A stretch of DNA of 41,157 nucleotides, from NCBI GenBank assembly GCA_001873215.1, contig MNYS01000007.1, forward strand, positions 1 to 41,157, written 5' to 3'. The DNA comes from Candidatus Levybacteria bacterium CG2_30_37_29. Its GTDB lineage: Bacteria > Patescibacteriota > Microgenomatia > Levybacterales > GWA1-39-11. The notes beneath the pieces are model-generated. The model did no database searches. It saw only the letters and a program-made list of their open reading frames with translations, and was not told the origin of the DNA. Below, in pieces: positions 1 through 9,873 of the stretch; position 1 is the first letter of the stretch, and every line of letters begins with the position of its first letter. The position numbers were made by a program, and so were the translations under genes.

Positions 1-164
1 TTATTTCTTCCAACCGAAACCCGTGTCTTGTTTCGGTTGAGCTCCCGGCCAATCGTTGACTTATCCCGGCCAAGCCTTCTTGCACACTCACTATTAGATA
101 TTCCTTTCCCTTTCCACTGACTCAAGAGCATTCGTTCTGTTTTTGTTACCTTACTATGTTTCAT
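1..164 (-). mobile_element. IS30-family-like transposase, N-terminal fragment truncated by window edge
   Basis: Reverse-strand translation MKHSKVTKTERMLLSQWKGKGISNSECARRLGRDKSTIGRELNRNKTRVSVGRN has an IS30-type HTH (xxIARRLGRxxSTIxRELxRN). A strong SD (GGAGGTGG) precedes the ATG. Confidence 0.75.
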
Positions 165-248
165 ATTCCACCTCCTTTCATACCTCAGGAAGGGAAATGA
201 TACTACATCAGGGGGTTGCGATCGTTTCTAGAACTCGTCAATTAAGAA

Positions 249-268
249 GCGCCGAAAGGCGTTTTTTT
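249..268 (+). terminator. intrinsic terminator-like hairpin
   Basis: CGCC-GAAA-GGCG followed by TTTTTTT. Confidence 0.55.
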
Positions 269-379
269 GTGGAGAAAAACGCCCTATTGACTTGAAATAA
301 AACTGTTGGATAGAGTGTTCTTGAATACTTTAAAAGTTATCCAATAGATAGAATTTATTGAAGCTGGTTGTTTAAGAGA

Positions 380-547
380 ATGAAAAAAATAACTAGGCGA
401 ACAGTAAGTCGTCCCATTATTGTGCAAAACAATGGCGGTATGACAAACATAACCCAGACGAATATAAGTCCAAAGATTGAGGTGAGTGACTTATTGGGAA
501 TAGGGAGGGTTGTTGAAGAAGTACTTAGTTGGATTAAAGCTCGATAA
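380..547 (+). CDS. small hypothetical protein (55 aa)
   Basis: ATG..TAA ORF MKKITRRTVSRPIIVQNNGGMTNITQTNISPKIEVSDLLGIGRVVEEVLSWIKAR; overlaps the recF 3' end convergently by 14 nt. Confidence 0.3.
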   Translation: MKKITRRTVSRPIIVQNNGGMTNITQTNISPKIEVSDLLGIGRVVEEVLSWIKAR

Positions 548-1604
548 TCTCGACTTCCTTTTTGTTTAAAATTTTCTTAGGTACGAATTCGCGGTGGGTT
601 GTTGTAATTATTGTTTGTTGATTATAAATATAATCAAAGATTTTATTAATATTTTTATCATCAAGTTCTGAAAAAATATCATCGAGTAGTAGGATAGGTT
701 TGTCGTTTGTCGTTTGTCGAAGATACTCAATTTCAAGAAGTTTCATCTGCAAAATTGTGAGACGTTGTTCTCCTCGCGACCCAAATTCAGAAACTTTTTT
801 TGACGTAACATTTGGTGCAACATTTCGTTTAGTTTGGAACAGGAAGACAAAGTCATCCCTCTGCGGTCCAACAAGAGTCATTCCGGCTAATCTTTCTTGA
901 AAATGGTATTTAAAAAGTCTTTCTGTTGAAATTATACTTTTGTCATAAAATACTTTGAAGTCAAACATATCCTTTTTTGAACTATTGACAAAATTTACAA
1001 ATTCTTCACGTTTTTTTGTTAAAAAATTTCCATTTTCAATTAAGATATTGTCCCAATAATCAAAGTCAGATGCTCTGTAATCTTTTCTTCCGTCTTTTAA
1101 ATCGTAAAGCATTCGGTTTCTTTGTCTAAGACATTTTTCATAAGTTAACAGAGTTTGTCTGTAGGGTTTTCCTGCTTGGTAAAGAATAGAGTTTATATAA
1201 TTTCGGCGAAGACTTGGTGCGTCTGTGATAATTTCAATATCCTGTGGTGTAAAAAGTACTGTAAAAAATTGTGCAGCAAAATCAATATGACGTCTGGCAA
1301 CCTTATTTACCAAAAACTTTTTTGAAAGATATTTGGCGCTTGCAGCAAAAATTACTGTAAGAGTTTTGGTATCTGTTTCGTCAGCAATAGTGGCTTCAAT
1401 ACGGAAAAAATCTTTACCCTCCTGTATTGTATCGCGGTCATTTTCAGCTCTAAAACTTTTACCAAAAGAGAGGATATAAAAAGCCTCCAAAATATTTGTT
1501 TTACCTACTGTGTTAGGGCCGATAATTACAGTTGTTGGGGCAAAAGAAAAGCGTGTCTTTTGGTGATTGCGAAAATTTTGCAACAAAACATTTTTAACTG
1601 TCAT
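534..1604 (-). CDS. recF: DNA replication and repair protein RecF
   Basis: N-terminal LQNFRNHQKTRFSFAPTTVIIGPNTVGKTNILEAFYILSFGKSFR (Walker A); C-terminal ILLLDDIFSELDDKN (Walker B, D-loop). Confidence 0.93.
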   Translation of the reverse strand: MTVKNVLLQNFRNHQKTRFSFAPTTVIIGPNTVGKTNILEAFYILSFGKSFRAENDRDTIQEGKDFFRIEATIADETDTKTLTVIFAASAKYLSKKFLVNKVARRHIDFAAQFFTVLFTPQDIEIITDAPSLRRNYINSILYQAGKPYRQTLLTYEKCLRQRNRMLYDLKDGRKDYRASDFDYWDNILIENGNFLTKKREEFVNFVNSSKKDMFDFKVFYDKSIISTERLFKYHFQERLAGMTLVGPQRDDFVFLFQTKRNVAPNVTSKKVSEFGSRGEQRLTILQMKLLEIEYLRQTTNDKPILLLDDIFSELDDKNINKIFDYIYNQQTIITTTHREFVPKKILNKKEVEIIEL

Positions 1605-1879
1605 TTGGAAGATTCTTCAAGCCTTTTTAGAAATTGTGAAAGCTGGAGTGTGACAATAACTGCAATAATTGTAATAACTATGGCATAGATAAAAAGTGAA
1701 ATAATACCTCCATTGTCGGGGAAAAACTTTCTAATGTATTTATTTACCAACTCTTGTATAAGCGAATTCCAAGCAAGAGCGGCGACCAATCCAAAGCCCG
1801 AAGTTGCAAGAGTTAGCATTTGGCGCACTACTTCGATGTGAAGTTTTTTGTCTTTTTGTGTTTGTGACTCGTTTGCCAT
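1601..1879 (-). CDS. DUF5654-like small membrane protein
   Basis: Two TM segments with FGLVAALAWNSLIQELVNKYI; overlaps the recF start by 4 nt (operon). Promoter TTGATA-17-TATTAT 7 nt upstream of ATG. Confidence 0.65.
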   Translation of the reverse strand: MANESQTQKDKKLHIEVVRQMLTLATSGFGLVAALAWNSLIQELVNKYIRKFFPDNGGIISLFIYAIVITIIAVIVTLQLSQFLKRLEESSK

Positions 1880-1945
1880 CCCTGATATAATACAAGTTAC
1901 AATTTAGAATATCAAGATTACCGATTAGTTGATTTAAGAATTAAT

Positions 1946-2977
1946 ATGTATTCACCTACTTTTACCATCACAAACGCAATTGTCAGAAATATCGGATCTA
2001 TTGAGGCGGCGCGGGAAATAATTGAAAACGCGCCTCTTTTGCCTTACTGGGAGAAAAAATTTCAGGAAGAAGCGGCTGTCAGAAGCGTACATTTTGGAAC
2101 ACACATCGAAGGAAACGAATTAAGCTTTGTTCAAGTGCAAAAAGTACTTGATGGTGAAAGAATCGTTGCCCGTGAGCGGGATGTTCAGGAGGTAATCAAT
2201 TACAGAAAAGTTTTGGACTATATTGGTAGACGCGCAAAAAATGAAATTGATGAAGATACCATAAAAGAACTTCATAAAATTGTGGTTACAAATATTTTGC
2301 CGATGGATGTGTCCGGAGAATATAGGCAAAAAGAAGTAGTTATAAAAAACAGTGTTACGGGTGAAGTGGCATTTCGTCCGCCTAAGGTAATTGAAGTTCC
2401 ATGGCAGATAAAAGAGTTAATTCAATTTATAAAAGACGAAAATGAAATCCATCCTGTGTTAAAAGCCGGTATTGTGCATTATGAATTTGTCAGAATCCAT
2501 CCGTTTTTGGACGGAAATGGAAGAGTAGGGAGAGCTCTTTCAATGCTAGTTTTGTTTAAATTTGGTTATGATATCCGTCAATTTTTTTCTTTAGAAGAAT
2601 ACTTTGATAAAAATCCAGAAGACTATTATTCTTCTCTTCAAAATGTACAAAACAATAAAGGCATACAAACAGAATGGCTTACATATTTTACACAGTGTCT
2701 TGCTCAGGAGCTTGGAAAAATAAAGGCAAAAATAGAGCACATTTCAATTGATAATAATTTGAAAAAAAAGCTCGGTGGACCCGTTATGCTTTCCGAAAGA
2801 CAGTTAAAAATTATAGAATATATTCAGGAAATCGGTTATATGGAAAATAAAGAGTACGGAACGCTTTTTCCAATGGTTTCAGAAGACACTGTTCTTCGTG
2901 AGGTTCAAGATCTTGTTAAAAAAGGACTACTTAAAAAGCAGGGTGTTACAAAAGGCGTAAAATACGTCATGGCCTAG
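1946..2977 (+). CDS. Fic family protein with C-terminal winged-helix-like region
   Basis: Fic motif HPFLDGNGRVGRAL; Fic_N-like start LPYWEKKFQEEAAVRSVHFGTHIEGNELSF. Confidence 0.92.
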   Translation: MYSPTFTITNAIVRNIGSIEAAREIIENAPLLPYWEKKFQEEAAVRSVHFGTHIEGNELSFVQVQKVLDGERIVARERDVQEVINYRKVLDYIGRRAKNEIDEDTIKELHKIVVTNILPMDVSGEYRQKEVVIKNSVTGEVAFRPPKVIEVPWQIKELIQFIKDENEIHPVLKAGIVHYEFVRIHPFLDGNGRVGRALSMLVLFKFGYDIRQFFSLEEYFDKNPEDYYSSLQNVQNNKGIQTEWLTYFTQCLAQELGKIKAKIEHISIDNNLKKKLGGPVMLSERQLKIIEYIQEIGYMENKEYGTLFPMVSEDTVLREVQDLVKKGLLKKQGVTKGVKYVMA

Positions 2978-3084
2978 CAATTTCTAATTTCTAATTCTTA
3001 ATTTCTAATGAATTTTTAAAAATTAATTTCTTAAACATTTGAAATGATTAAAAATTTAAAATTGTAAATTGAAAATTAACAGGT

Positions 3085-4848
3085 ATGTTATTTAAGGATT
3101 TATCTATTTATCTTCAAAAGCTAGAAAACACTGCGTCTCGCAACGAGATGGTTGTAATTTTATCGGACTTATTTAAAAAAGTTCCCGCATCGGAATTTGA
3201 CTACGTCATGTATCTTTTGCAGGGCAGGGTAGCTCCGTTGTTTGTCCCATTGGAATTTGGTATGGCAGATAAAATGCTTTTACGCGCTATAGCCAAAGCA
3301 TACAATACGCCATTAAATGTGACAGAAGAGGAGTTTAAAAATATTGGAGATATAGGAGAGGTAGCGCAAAAGCTAAGTTCAAAGTTCAAAGTCCAAAGTC
3401 CAAAGTTATCGGTTGGGGAAGTGTTTGAAGCGCTTGAAAAAGTGGCAAAGATTGGAGGAGCTGGTTCGGTTGATAAGAAAATAGATTTTCTTTCAAACTT
3501 ATTTAAAGATCTAGATTCTCTTTCTGTTCGGTTTGTCGCAAGAATTCCCGTTGCAAGGCTACGCCTTGGATTTTCAGACATGACAGTTCTTGATTCTCTT
3601 TCGTGGATGCTCTGTGGAGATAAAAGTTTGCGTCCTGAGATTGAAAGAGCTTACAATATCCGCCCGGACCTTGGAACAGTCGGAAAAACTATAAAAGAAT
3701 ATGGAATAAAAGGAGTAGAGAAAATAAAACCTGCAGTGTTTACGCCGATTCTTATGGCGCGCGCAGAAAGGTTGTCTTCAGGCGAAGAGATAATTAAAAA
3801 AATCGGGAAATGCGCTGTTGAACCAAAGTTTGACGGATTCAGACTACAAGTTCACTATGATGGAAAAGAGGTAAAACTTTTTACAAGAAATCTGGAAGAA
3901 GTGACATTTATGTATCCCGATATTGAGGCAGGAATTCGTGCGCAAATAAAGGCAAAAGATGTTGTTTTGGAAGGTGAAGCAATTGCCTATAATCCTGATA
4001 CAAAAGAATATCTTCCGTTTCAGCTGACTGCGCAAAGAAAAAGAAAGTATGACATAGAAGAGATGGCAAGAAAAATTCCATTAAGACTTATGGTTTTTGA
4101 CCTTTTATATTTGGATGGCAAAAATCTTATTCCCCAGTCTTATACGAAAAGACGTGAAGCTGTTTCAAAAATAATAAAAGAGGGTAAAACAATTTATCTT
4201 GCGGAAGAAGAAGTATTTGACAACGGAAAGAAAATCGAAAACTTTTTTGATGATGCGATTTCCCGCGGACTTGAAGGAATTTTGGCAAAAAAACTTGATG
4301 GAACTTACCAAGCCGGAGCGCGGGGATGGAATTGGATAAAACTTAAAAGAAGTTATCAATCAAAACTTGAAGATACGGTTGACTGTGTTGTAATGGGGCA
4401 TTACGCGGGACGAGGAAAAAGAACTTCTTTTGGGATGGGAGCGTTTTTAATAGGAGTTTATGACGAAAAAAAAGATATGTTTGTAACTATTGCAAAAATA
4501 GGAACAGGACTTACTGATGAAGAGTGGAAGGAATTGTTCCGGCGTTCAGGGAAAATAAAATCAACTCACAAGCCGGCTCTTTACGAAGTTGATAAATGGC
4601 TTGAGCCAGACGTTTGGGTAATGCCTTCAATTGTTGTTGAAATAAAAGCAGATGAGCTGACTCGCTCTCCCGTTCACACGGCGGGACGAATTATGAAAGC
4701 TTCAAAATCAGGAAGTGCTTTTGATGTAGATGTTCCGGGTTATGCTCTAAGGTTTCCCCGTCTTGAGCGTTTTCGCGATGATAAGAAATCTGAAGACTGC
4801 ACTACATTAGAGGAAATAGAGAAAATGTTCAAATTGCAAAAAAAATAA
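3085..4848 (+). CDS. lig: ATP-dependent DNA ligase (archaeal/eukaryotic type)
   Basis: Adenylation motif EPKFDGFRLQVH (KxDG-type), LEGEAIAYNP, GLEGILAKKLDGTYQAG, WIKLKRSY. Confidence 0.92.
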   Translation: MLFKDLSIYLQKLENTASRNEMVVILSDLFKKVPASEFDYVMYLLQGRVAPLFVPLEFGMADKMLLRAIAKAYNTPLNVTEEEFKNIGDIGEVAQKLSSKFKVQSPKLSVGEVFEALEKVAKIGGAGSVDKKIDFLSNLFKDLDSLSVRFVARIPVARLRLGFSDMTVLDSLSWMLCGDKSLRPEIERAYNIRPDLGTVGKTIKEYGIKGVEKIKPAVFTPILMARAERLSSGEEIIKKIGKCAVEPKFDGFRLQVHYDGKEVKLFTRNLEEVTFMYPDIEAGIRAQIKAKDVVLEGEAIAYNPDTKEYLPFQLTAQRKRKYDIEEMARKIPLRLMVFDLLYLDGKNLIPQSYTKRREAVSKIIKEGKTIYLAEEEVFDNGKKIENFFDDAISRGLEGILAKKLDGTYQAGARGWNWIKLKRSYQSKLEDTVDCVVMGHYAGRGKRTSFGMGAFLIGVYDEKKDMFVTIAKIGTGLTDEEWKELFRRSGKIKSTHKPALYEVDKWLEPDVWVMPSIVVEIKADELTRSPVHTAGRIMKASKSGSAFDVDVPGYALRFPRLERFRDDKKSEDCTTLEEIEKMFKLQKK

Positions 4849-4893
4849 TTAAGCATTGAAATTGAAAGTAAACAGTGTTTAAATTCAGAAGAA

Positions 4894-5133
4894 ATGAGAA
4901 GACCTGAAGATTTAAACACAAGGACTCCTCAGGAACGTTTTTTCTGGGAGAGAGCATATTACCAACAAGCAATTAGAAGAAGAAGCATGGGTGGAACCCT
5001 TGTTTTTGGTATGTTGTTCTCAGAAGAACAAGATCTAACCAAATTAACGCATGAAATGTTGGATGAAGCGGGAAAAAGAATGAATGAGCATTGGGTAGGG
5101 AACACTCGCGGGCAGCAATGGAGACCTAAATAA
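4894..5133 (+). CDS. hypothetical protein
   Basis: 79-aa ORF, same orientation as neighbours; no motif recognised. Confidence 0.4.
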   Translation: MRRPEDLNTRTPQERFFWERAYYQQAIRRRSMGGTLVFGMLFSEEQDLTKLTHEMLDEAGKRMNEHWVGNTRGQQWRPK

Positions 5134-5186
5134 AAGACCGTATTGACAAAGAAATTAGCTTGTTGTATATTCACAGCATACAGAAT

Positions 5187-5567
5187 ATGGGAGAAAGACT
5201 TGGACCGGAAATAGCTGGGTTTCAACCTCAGGATTATGAGATTCTTGCTGCATTTGCGCTTTTTTCAACAAAAGGTTTTCCTCAAGATGAATCATTTTTT
5301 GCTAAAGGTTTAAAAACTGCATGTGAAGCAGCTCCTTTTCTTTCGCGTTTTATTGATGAGAGTGGAGGCCTTTCCGAGGATGCAAAAAAATCTTTAGAAA
5401 AATTACAAGAAGAAGTTCTTACTACGCAGGACGGCGTTTTTATAATTGATCCTGGACAAACAGGGAAAATAACTTCTTGTACAAGAACGTATTTTAAAGA
5501 AAAAGGAATGCAAGATTTAAAAACTGCAGCGCAGACCGCTCAGGAAGTTTGGTTTTCCACTCAATAA
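5187..5567 (+). CDS. hypothetical protein
   Basis: ORF track starts at 5160, but TTGACA-17-TATATT lies at 5143-5171, so ATG at 5187 (MGERLGPEIAGF) is the more likely start. Confidence 0.5.
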   Translation: MGERLGPEIAGFQPQDYEILAAFALFSTKGFPQDESFFAKGLKTACEAAPFLSRFIDESGGLSEDAKKSLEKLQEEVLTTQDGVFIIDPGQTGKITSCTRTYFKEKGMQDLKTAAQTAQEVWFSTQ

Positions 5568-5569
5568 TT

Positions 5570-7294
5570 TTACCAACTTCCGCCTCCGCCTCCACCTCCA
5601 CCTCCACCGGAAAATCCACCGCCTCCAAAACCTGATGATGTTGATGCGGGCGGATGAGACGCGCTTGAAAAAGATGAGTATGAAGAGCTTAAGCTGTTTG
5701 CAAATATAACGGAATTAAAAGTGGATCCTGAATAGCCTTTGTACCAAGTAGGCGGTTTCAGATCAAATTTAGCAAAGCGCGCGGCCCATATTTTTTCAAC
5801 CCCAAAAGCAACAGCAAAAGGAAGGAGTTTTTCAAAAAACATCTGTTTATCCGCTTGAAATTTGAGTTGCCGTTCCTGCGAAGAAAGGAAGTTTTTAAGA
5901 CCTTTTCCAACCGTTGCTTGCTGCGCACCAAAAAGAGTTTTTCTTGGCATGATATGTCCAAAGATTAGAGCAGTTATAAATAACAAAAAGTTTCCGCTTA
6001 TTAATCCCAAGAATCCAATAACATAAAATACCGTACGTATTGTTTGCGGATTGTGGCGGAAAAATCCTTCGGAAAGCATAGTTTTGTATAAATTGGTTTT
6101 AATTTTTACGATATCCTGATATAAATTTTTATCTTTAATCTTGACACTGTGAGAGTTTTCGAAAATTGCTGCTAGAAGATCTTTTTCATGACTTTGAAGA
6201 TCTTTGTCATTTAAAAACGCACTTTGTTTTATAATCGTAAAGTTGCCTTTTTTCTCCTCTTTTATGAGAACGTATCCGCGGCGGGCCAAATCAATAATTG
6301 TTGCAAAAATATCTCGGTTATCAACAGTTTCATCAACCAATCCTGCAGTTTCTGCGGGGGTGAGCACCCGCCCGCTTTTTGTTTGTGGTGGGTCAAACCA
6401 AGCCCTAACCGCTTTTCCAACATATGGATCGCGACCGTATTTAAGCCAGATAATTACCAGAAGAATTGGAAGAATAATATACCAAAGAAGTAATCCTGCA
6501 ACTATTAAGACAAGTGTGACTTTTCCCAATGCAGTATCAAAAAAAGGAATTTTTTCCTGCGGAAGGAGTGTTGCGACCGTTCCTTTCGGAAAACCAACAA
6601 CAGCGGTAAGTCCATTGTTTGCAGAAAGAAAACTATTGGTTTTAAAAGTTAGAAAATTTTCTTTTTGGTCAATTGTGCAATTTGATTCTTTTGATCCAAA
6701 ACCTCCTGTATAGCAAGAAGTTTTTATACTTTCTTTTATATTTGCGGGAAGATTAACTGTTGCGCCCGCACTTTTAATCGGAACATTCCATTCCGTTCCT
6801 GTTACATTCCAAAATATCTCATCGTGGTTATCAAAATATCCAAGTGCTCCAGAAACATCATAGGAAATAACATAAATATGGGAACCGGTTATTGTTCTAT
6901 TTGGATCTCCAATTTTTAGAGTAATTGTATTGTTTGTTTTCGACTTACTAAATCGATATGTTTTTCCTGTTTCGTCAGTTACCGAAAAACCCGTGAATAA
7001 TAGTTCAAACGTTTTCTTATCTGAGTTTATTTTTGTATAGGGAATAGTGCGATAAATTCCATGACGGGAAAGAGTTGAAAAGTCGTAAAGAATTGTTTCT
7101 TTAACATGAATCTGGCCGTTTTTTCTTATCCCAATGTCTGTTTGGAAATCTTCAATATGTTCTCTATTAATTGCTACAGAAGGTGTTATGGTATTTGTTG
7201 GTGTTTGAACATTTTGAGCAAAGGTATTACCACAAAACACCAGAAAAAAAACAACAATTACGAAAAATTTTTTAATCATAAGAAAATAATACAT
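5570..7294 (-). CDS. DUF2207-like membrane protein with Gly-rich C-terminus
   Basis: Signal peptide, then DFQTDIGIRKNGQIHVKETILYDF, GVYRTIPY-like HGIYRTIPY, TM segments, C-terminal GGGFSGGGGGGGGGGSW. Confidence 0.8.
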   Translation of the reverse strand: MYYFLMIKKFFVIVVFFLVFCGNTFAQNVQTPTNTITPSVAINREHIEDFQTDIGIRKNGQIHVKETILYDFSTLSRHGIYRTIPYTKINSDKKTFELLFTGFSVTDETGKTYRFSKSKTNNTITLKIGDPNRTITGSHIYVISYDVSGALGYFDNHDEIFWNVTGTEWNVPIKSAGATVNLPANIKESIKTSCYTGGFGSKESNCTIDQKENFLTFKTNSFLSANNGLTAVVGFPKGTVATLLPQEKIPFFDTALGKVTLVLIVAGLLLWYIILPILLVIIWLKYGRDPYVGKAVRAWFDPPQTKSGRVLTPAETAGLVDETVDNRDIFATIIDLARRGYVLIKEEKKGNFTIIKQSAFLNDKDLQSHEKDLLAAIFENSHSVKIKDKNLYQDIVKIKTNLYKTMLSEGFFRHNPQTIRTVFYVIGFLGLISGNFLLFITALIFGHIMPRKTLFGAQQATVGKGLKNFLSSQERQLKFQADKQMFFEKLLPFAVAFGVEKIWAARFAKFDLKPPTWYKGYSGSTFNSVIFANSLSSSYSSFSSASHPPASTSSGFGGGGFSGGGGGGGGGGSW

Positions 7295-7580
7295 TATTTA
7301 TGTCCACATGTATTTCGTCAATAAATTTAATACCTTCTTTCTCAAGTAGTTTTTTTTGAATTCTAGGTCCGCCGAATGCAAATCCCGGTGCAACGCGCCC
7401 AGTTCTATCCACAACTCTGTGACATGGAGTTTTGGCAGAATTCGGATTTAAATGAAGCGTATATCCAACAACTCTTGGTGACATTTTCAGTTTTTTTCCA
7501 ATAGATCCATACGTGGTCACTTTTCCTTTAGGAATCATCTGAACTAATTTATAAACCCTGTCAAGAAGTTCTTGCTTCAT
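7272..7580 (-). CDS. MGMT-family methylated-DNA-cysteine S-methyltransferase-like protein
   Basis: IPKGKVTTYGSIGKKLKMSPRVVGYTLHLNP..TPCHRVVDRTG; catalytic PCHRV box retained. Confidence 0.88.
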   Translation of the reverse strand: MKQELLDRVYKLVQMIPKGKVTTYGSIGKKLKMSPRVVGYTLHLNPNSAKTPCHRVVDRTGRVAPGFAFGGPRIQKKLLEKEGIKFIDEIHVDINNVLFSYD

Positions 7581-8131
7581 ATTCTTGAGAAGAAAAACGC
7601 AATCATAATATCACGAAGAAACCGTCCGATGAAAACAAACAACAAGAATTTTTTGATAGGGTATTGTGCAACTCCAGCAAAGATTCCAACCGCATCAAAA
7701 ATAGGGTTTGGAATAAATGAAAGGGTGATTATGAGCCAAGATCCATGTTTATGGAATACGTATTTAAACAGTTTGTATATTAGTCTTTTTTCTTCTTGAT
7801 TGATAACCTTTTTTGATGAATAACCAAATACGAATCCAACAGTTTCACCCAAGGAAGATCCGACAGCAGAAGCCATAGCTACAAAAATGGGGTTATATAA
7901 TGTTCCCCCAATTCCGACAGATACTATCGCGGGAGTTGGAAGAAAAACCGTAGCGCTGCCGAAAAAATTTATCAATACAATTCCAATAAGTCCTAATGAC
8001 CGGAATTGTTTTAGCTGGACATTATAAAATAGCGGGAGAAGCATTATCGCAACAGACAATATTGCAATTAGAAAAAAAAGCAGCTGCCTATTTGTTATAA
8101 GTTTTTTTGAAATATTATTTTTTCTTTTCAT
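7577..8131 (-). CDS. VTT/DedA-like membrane protein
   Basis: Multiple TM segments with FFGSATVFLPTPAIVSVGIGGTLYNPIFVAMASAVGSSLGETVGFVFGY. Confidence 0.7.
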   Translation of the reverse strand: MKRKNNISKKLITNRQLLFFLIAILSVAIMLLPLFYNVQLKQFRSLGLIGIVLINFFGSATVFLPTPAIVSVGIGGTLYNPIFVAMASAVGSSLGETVGFVFGYSSKKVINQEEKRLIYKLFKYVFHKHGSWLIITLSFIPNPIFDAVGIFAGVAQYPIKKFLLFVFIGRFLRDIMIAFFFSRI

Positions 8132-8399
8132 GAAGTTTTAATTCATCTTTTAACTGTTTCATCTTCCACATGAATAGAGCTCCTTTATTTAGTGTTGTTG
8201 TTTTTGCATCTTTACAAAAAGAAAGCGCTTTTTCAAGAATTGAACGGTGTACGGTCTTTGCAAGTTTTATATATAAGGATTTATGTTTGTAATCGTTTAA
8301 TTCCTCAGAAAGATAGATACCAAATGCCTGAAATTCACGGGAAATATATTTATCCTCAACAGGATTGAATTTGTTCAGAATATCTGAAATCTGTTTCAC
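8115..8399 (-). CDS. hypothetical protein (GTG start)
   Basis: 94-aa ORF overlapping the downstream gene; TATAAT 7 nt upstream of GTG. Confidence 0.5.
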   Translation of the reverse strand: MKQISDILNKFNPVEDKYISREFQAFGIYLSEELNDYKHKSLYIKLAKTVHRSILEKALSFCKDAKTTTLNKGALFMWKMKQLKDELKLHEKKK

Positions 8400-8474
8400 A
8401 AACTCAATTATACCAGAGATGATTTTCTTGCTTGAAGAATTGTCCTGCAGTGTGTTACTATTTCAGAACTTTCA

Positions 8475-9152
8475 ATGAAATATCCTGTAAAGTTTGAAAT
8501 TGAATTGCAAAAAAATAGCTATTCCGGTCTTTATGTTGCGCTTGAAGGTATTGATGGATGCGGAAAGACAACCCAGCTTGATAAGCTTTCGGAATATTTT
8601 AAAAAGCAAGGACGTGAAGTTGTCGTTACGCGCGAACCAAGAAAATCAGGAATAATTGGAGATTTGGTGCAAAAAGTTTTGATAGGTGAAGAAAAATTGC
8701 CGGCAGTATCTATACAATATTTATTTTCTGCAGACAGAGCCGCAAATCATCAAGAGATTGTTTTGCCATCTTTAAAAAAGGGAAAAGTGGTAATTTCAGA
8801 CAGGTGTTTTTGGTCGGCTGTTGTTTATGGGATTTTAGATAGAACGGGGGGGAAATACGACAAAAAAGATGCCGACTTGCTCCTTATGACTCAATCAATA
8901 CTTTCAATGTATCATCAGTTTACCGTTCCGGACTTTACTTTTTATCTTAAAATCCCGTTAAAAGAATCAATGAAAAGACTTAGGTTAAAAAAAGATGTTA
9001 AAGAAATTTATGAAGACGAAAGTAAAATTTCAAAAGTATTGACAGGATATGAATATCTAAAGAACAGGTTTCCTGATGCAATAACTGAGGTTGATGGAAA
9101 CCAAACCGTTGAAAAAGTAACAAAGGAAATGATTAGATTAATTTCTAATTAG
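8475..9152 (+). CDS. tmk: thymidylate kinase
   Basis: YVALEGIDGCGKTTQLDKLSEYF, VVTREP, DRCFWSAVVYG. Confidence 0.9.
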   Translation: MKYPVKFEIELQKNSYSGLYVALEGIDGCGKTTQLDKLSEYFKKQGREVVVTREPRKSGIIGDLVQKVLIGEEKLPAVSIQYLFSADRAANHQEIVLPSLKKGKVVISDRCFWSAVVYGILDRTGGKYDKKDADLLLMTQSILSMYHQFTVPDFTFYLKIPLKESMKRLRLKKDVKEIYEDESKISKVLTGYEYLKNRFPDAITEVDGNQTVEKVTKEMIRLISN

Positions 9153-9246
9153 TAATTTCTAATTTCTAATCAAATTTGAATGTTTAAATTTTAAAATATT
9201 AAAAATTGAATAAAAATTAAGAATTAAAAATTTAAAATTATAAAGT

Positions 9247-9786
9247 ATGGTTCTTGGGCCGAAAAAATTATTACAACTAGTTAAAAAAATAAAGCTTGTT
9301 GAGGGTTTGTCCGAACGCGAATTGACCAATCCCGAAGGCGCAGGATTTGATTTAAGACTTGGTGAAGTTTACAAAATCTCTGGGAAGGCATTTTTGGGAG
9401 TTACAGAACGCCATACGGCAGATATAAAGCTTATAAAAAAGTTTGAGGAAGGGAAGAATAATAAAATCGTTATAAAACCGGGAGATTTCCTTCTTACCAA
9501 AACAATTGAGGAGGTAAATATGCCCGATAATTTGACGGCTAGTATCACGCCTCGCTCGACAACATACAGAAGCGGTTTGGTCTTAAGAACAGGGAATGTG
9601 CCGCCCGGATATTGTGGAGGATTAACGTTCGGATTAGTTAACGAAGGACCAATCAGCGTCACGATTGAAATGGGCGCACGCTTTGTCCATATCCAATTCT
9701 CAGAAGTTTTGGGCGCAGGCAATATGTACCGCGGCCAATGGCAAGGCGGAAGAGTTAGTACGAATAAAAAAGAAAAACAAGTTTGA
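9247..9786 (+). CDS. dcd: dCTP deaminase / dUTPase-family protein
   Basis: GAGFDLRLGEVYKI, ITPRSTTYRSGL, GNVPPGYCGGLTFGLVN. Confidence 0.85.
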   Translation: MVLGPKKLLQLVKKIKLVEGLSERELTNPEGAGFDLRLGEVYKISGKAFLGVTERHTADIKLIKKFEEGKNNKIVIKPGDFLLTKTIEEVNMPDNLTASITPRSTTYRSGLVLRTGNVPPGYCGGLTFGLVNEGPISVTIEMGARFVHIQFSEVLGAGNMYRGQWQGGRVSTNKKEKQV

Positions 9787-9789
9787 TTA

Positions 9790-9868
9790 TGTATCAAGTA
9801 GAATGTATTATGTAGCAAGTATAAGCGTAATTTATACATAATACTTAATACAAAATACTAAATACTGA
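9790..9868. repeat. degenerate low-complexity hairpin element (no ORF)
   Basis: GTATCAAGTAGAATGTATTATGTAGCAAGTAT arm followed by ATACATAATACTTAATACAAAATAC arm; related in sequence to the arms flanking the ORF at 10871-11245. Confidence 0.6.
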
Positions 9869-9873
9869 TTTTT

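Noticed and set aside
2979-3076. Possible CRISPR array in AT-rich tandem words
   Set aside because: No constant repeat length and no unique spacers; words are degenerate and contiguous. No cas genes in the window.
6204-6713. Forward-strand ORFs 6204-6713 and 6224-6493
   Set aside because: Antisense to the DUF2207-like gene; no motif and biased composition.
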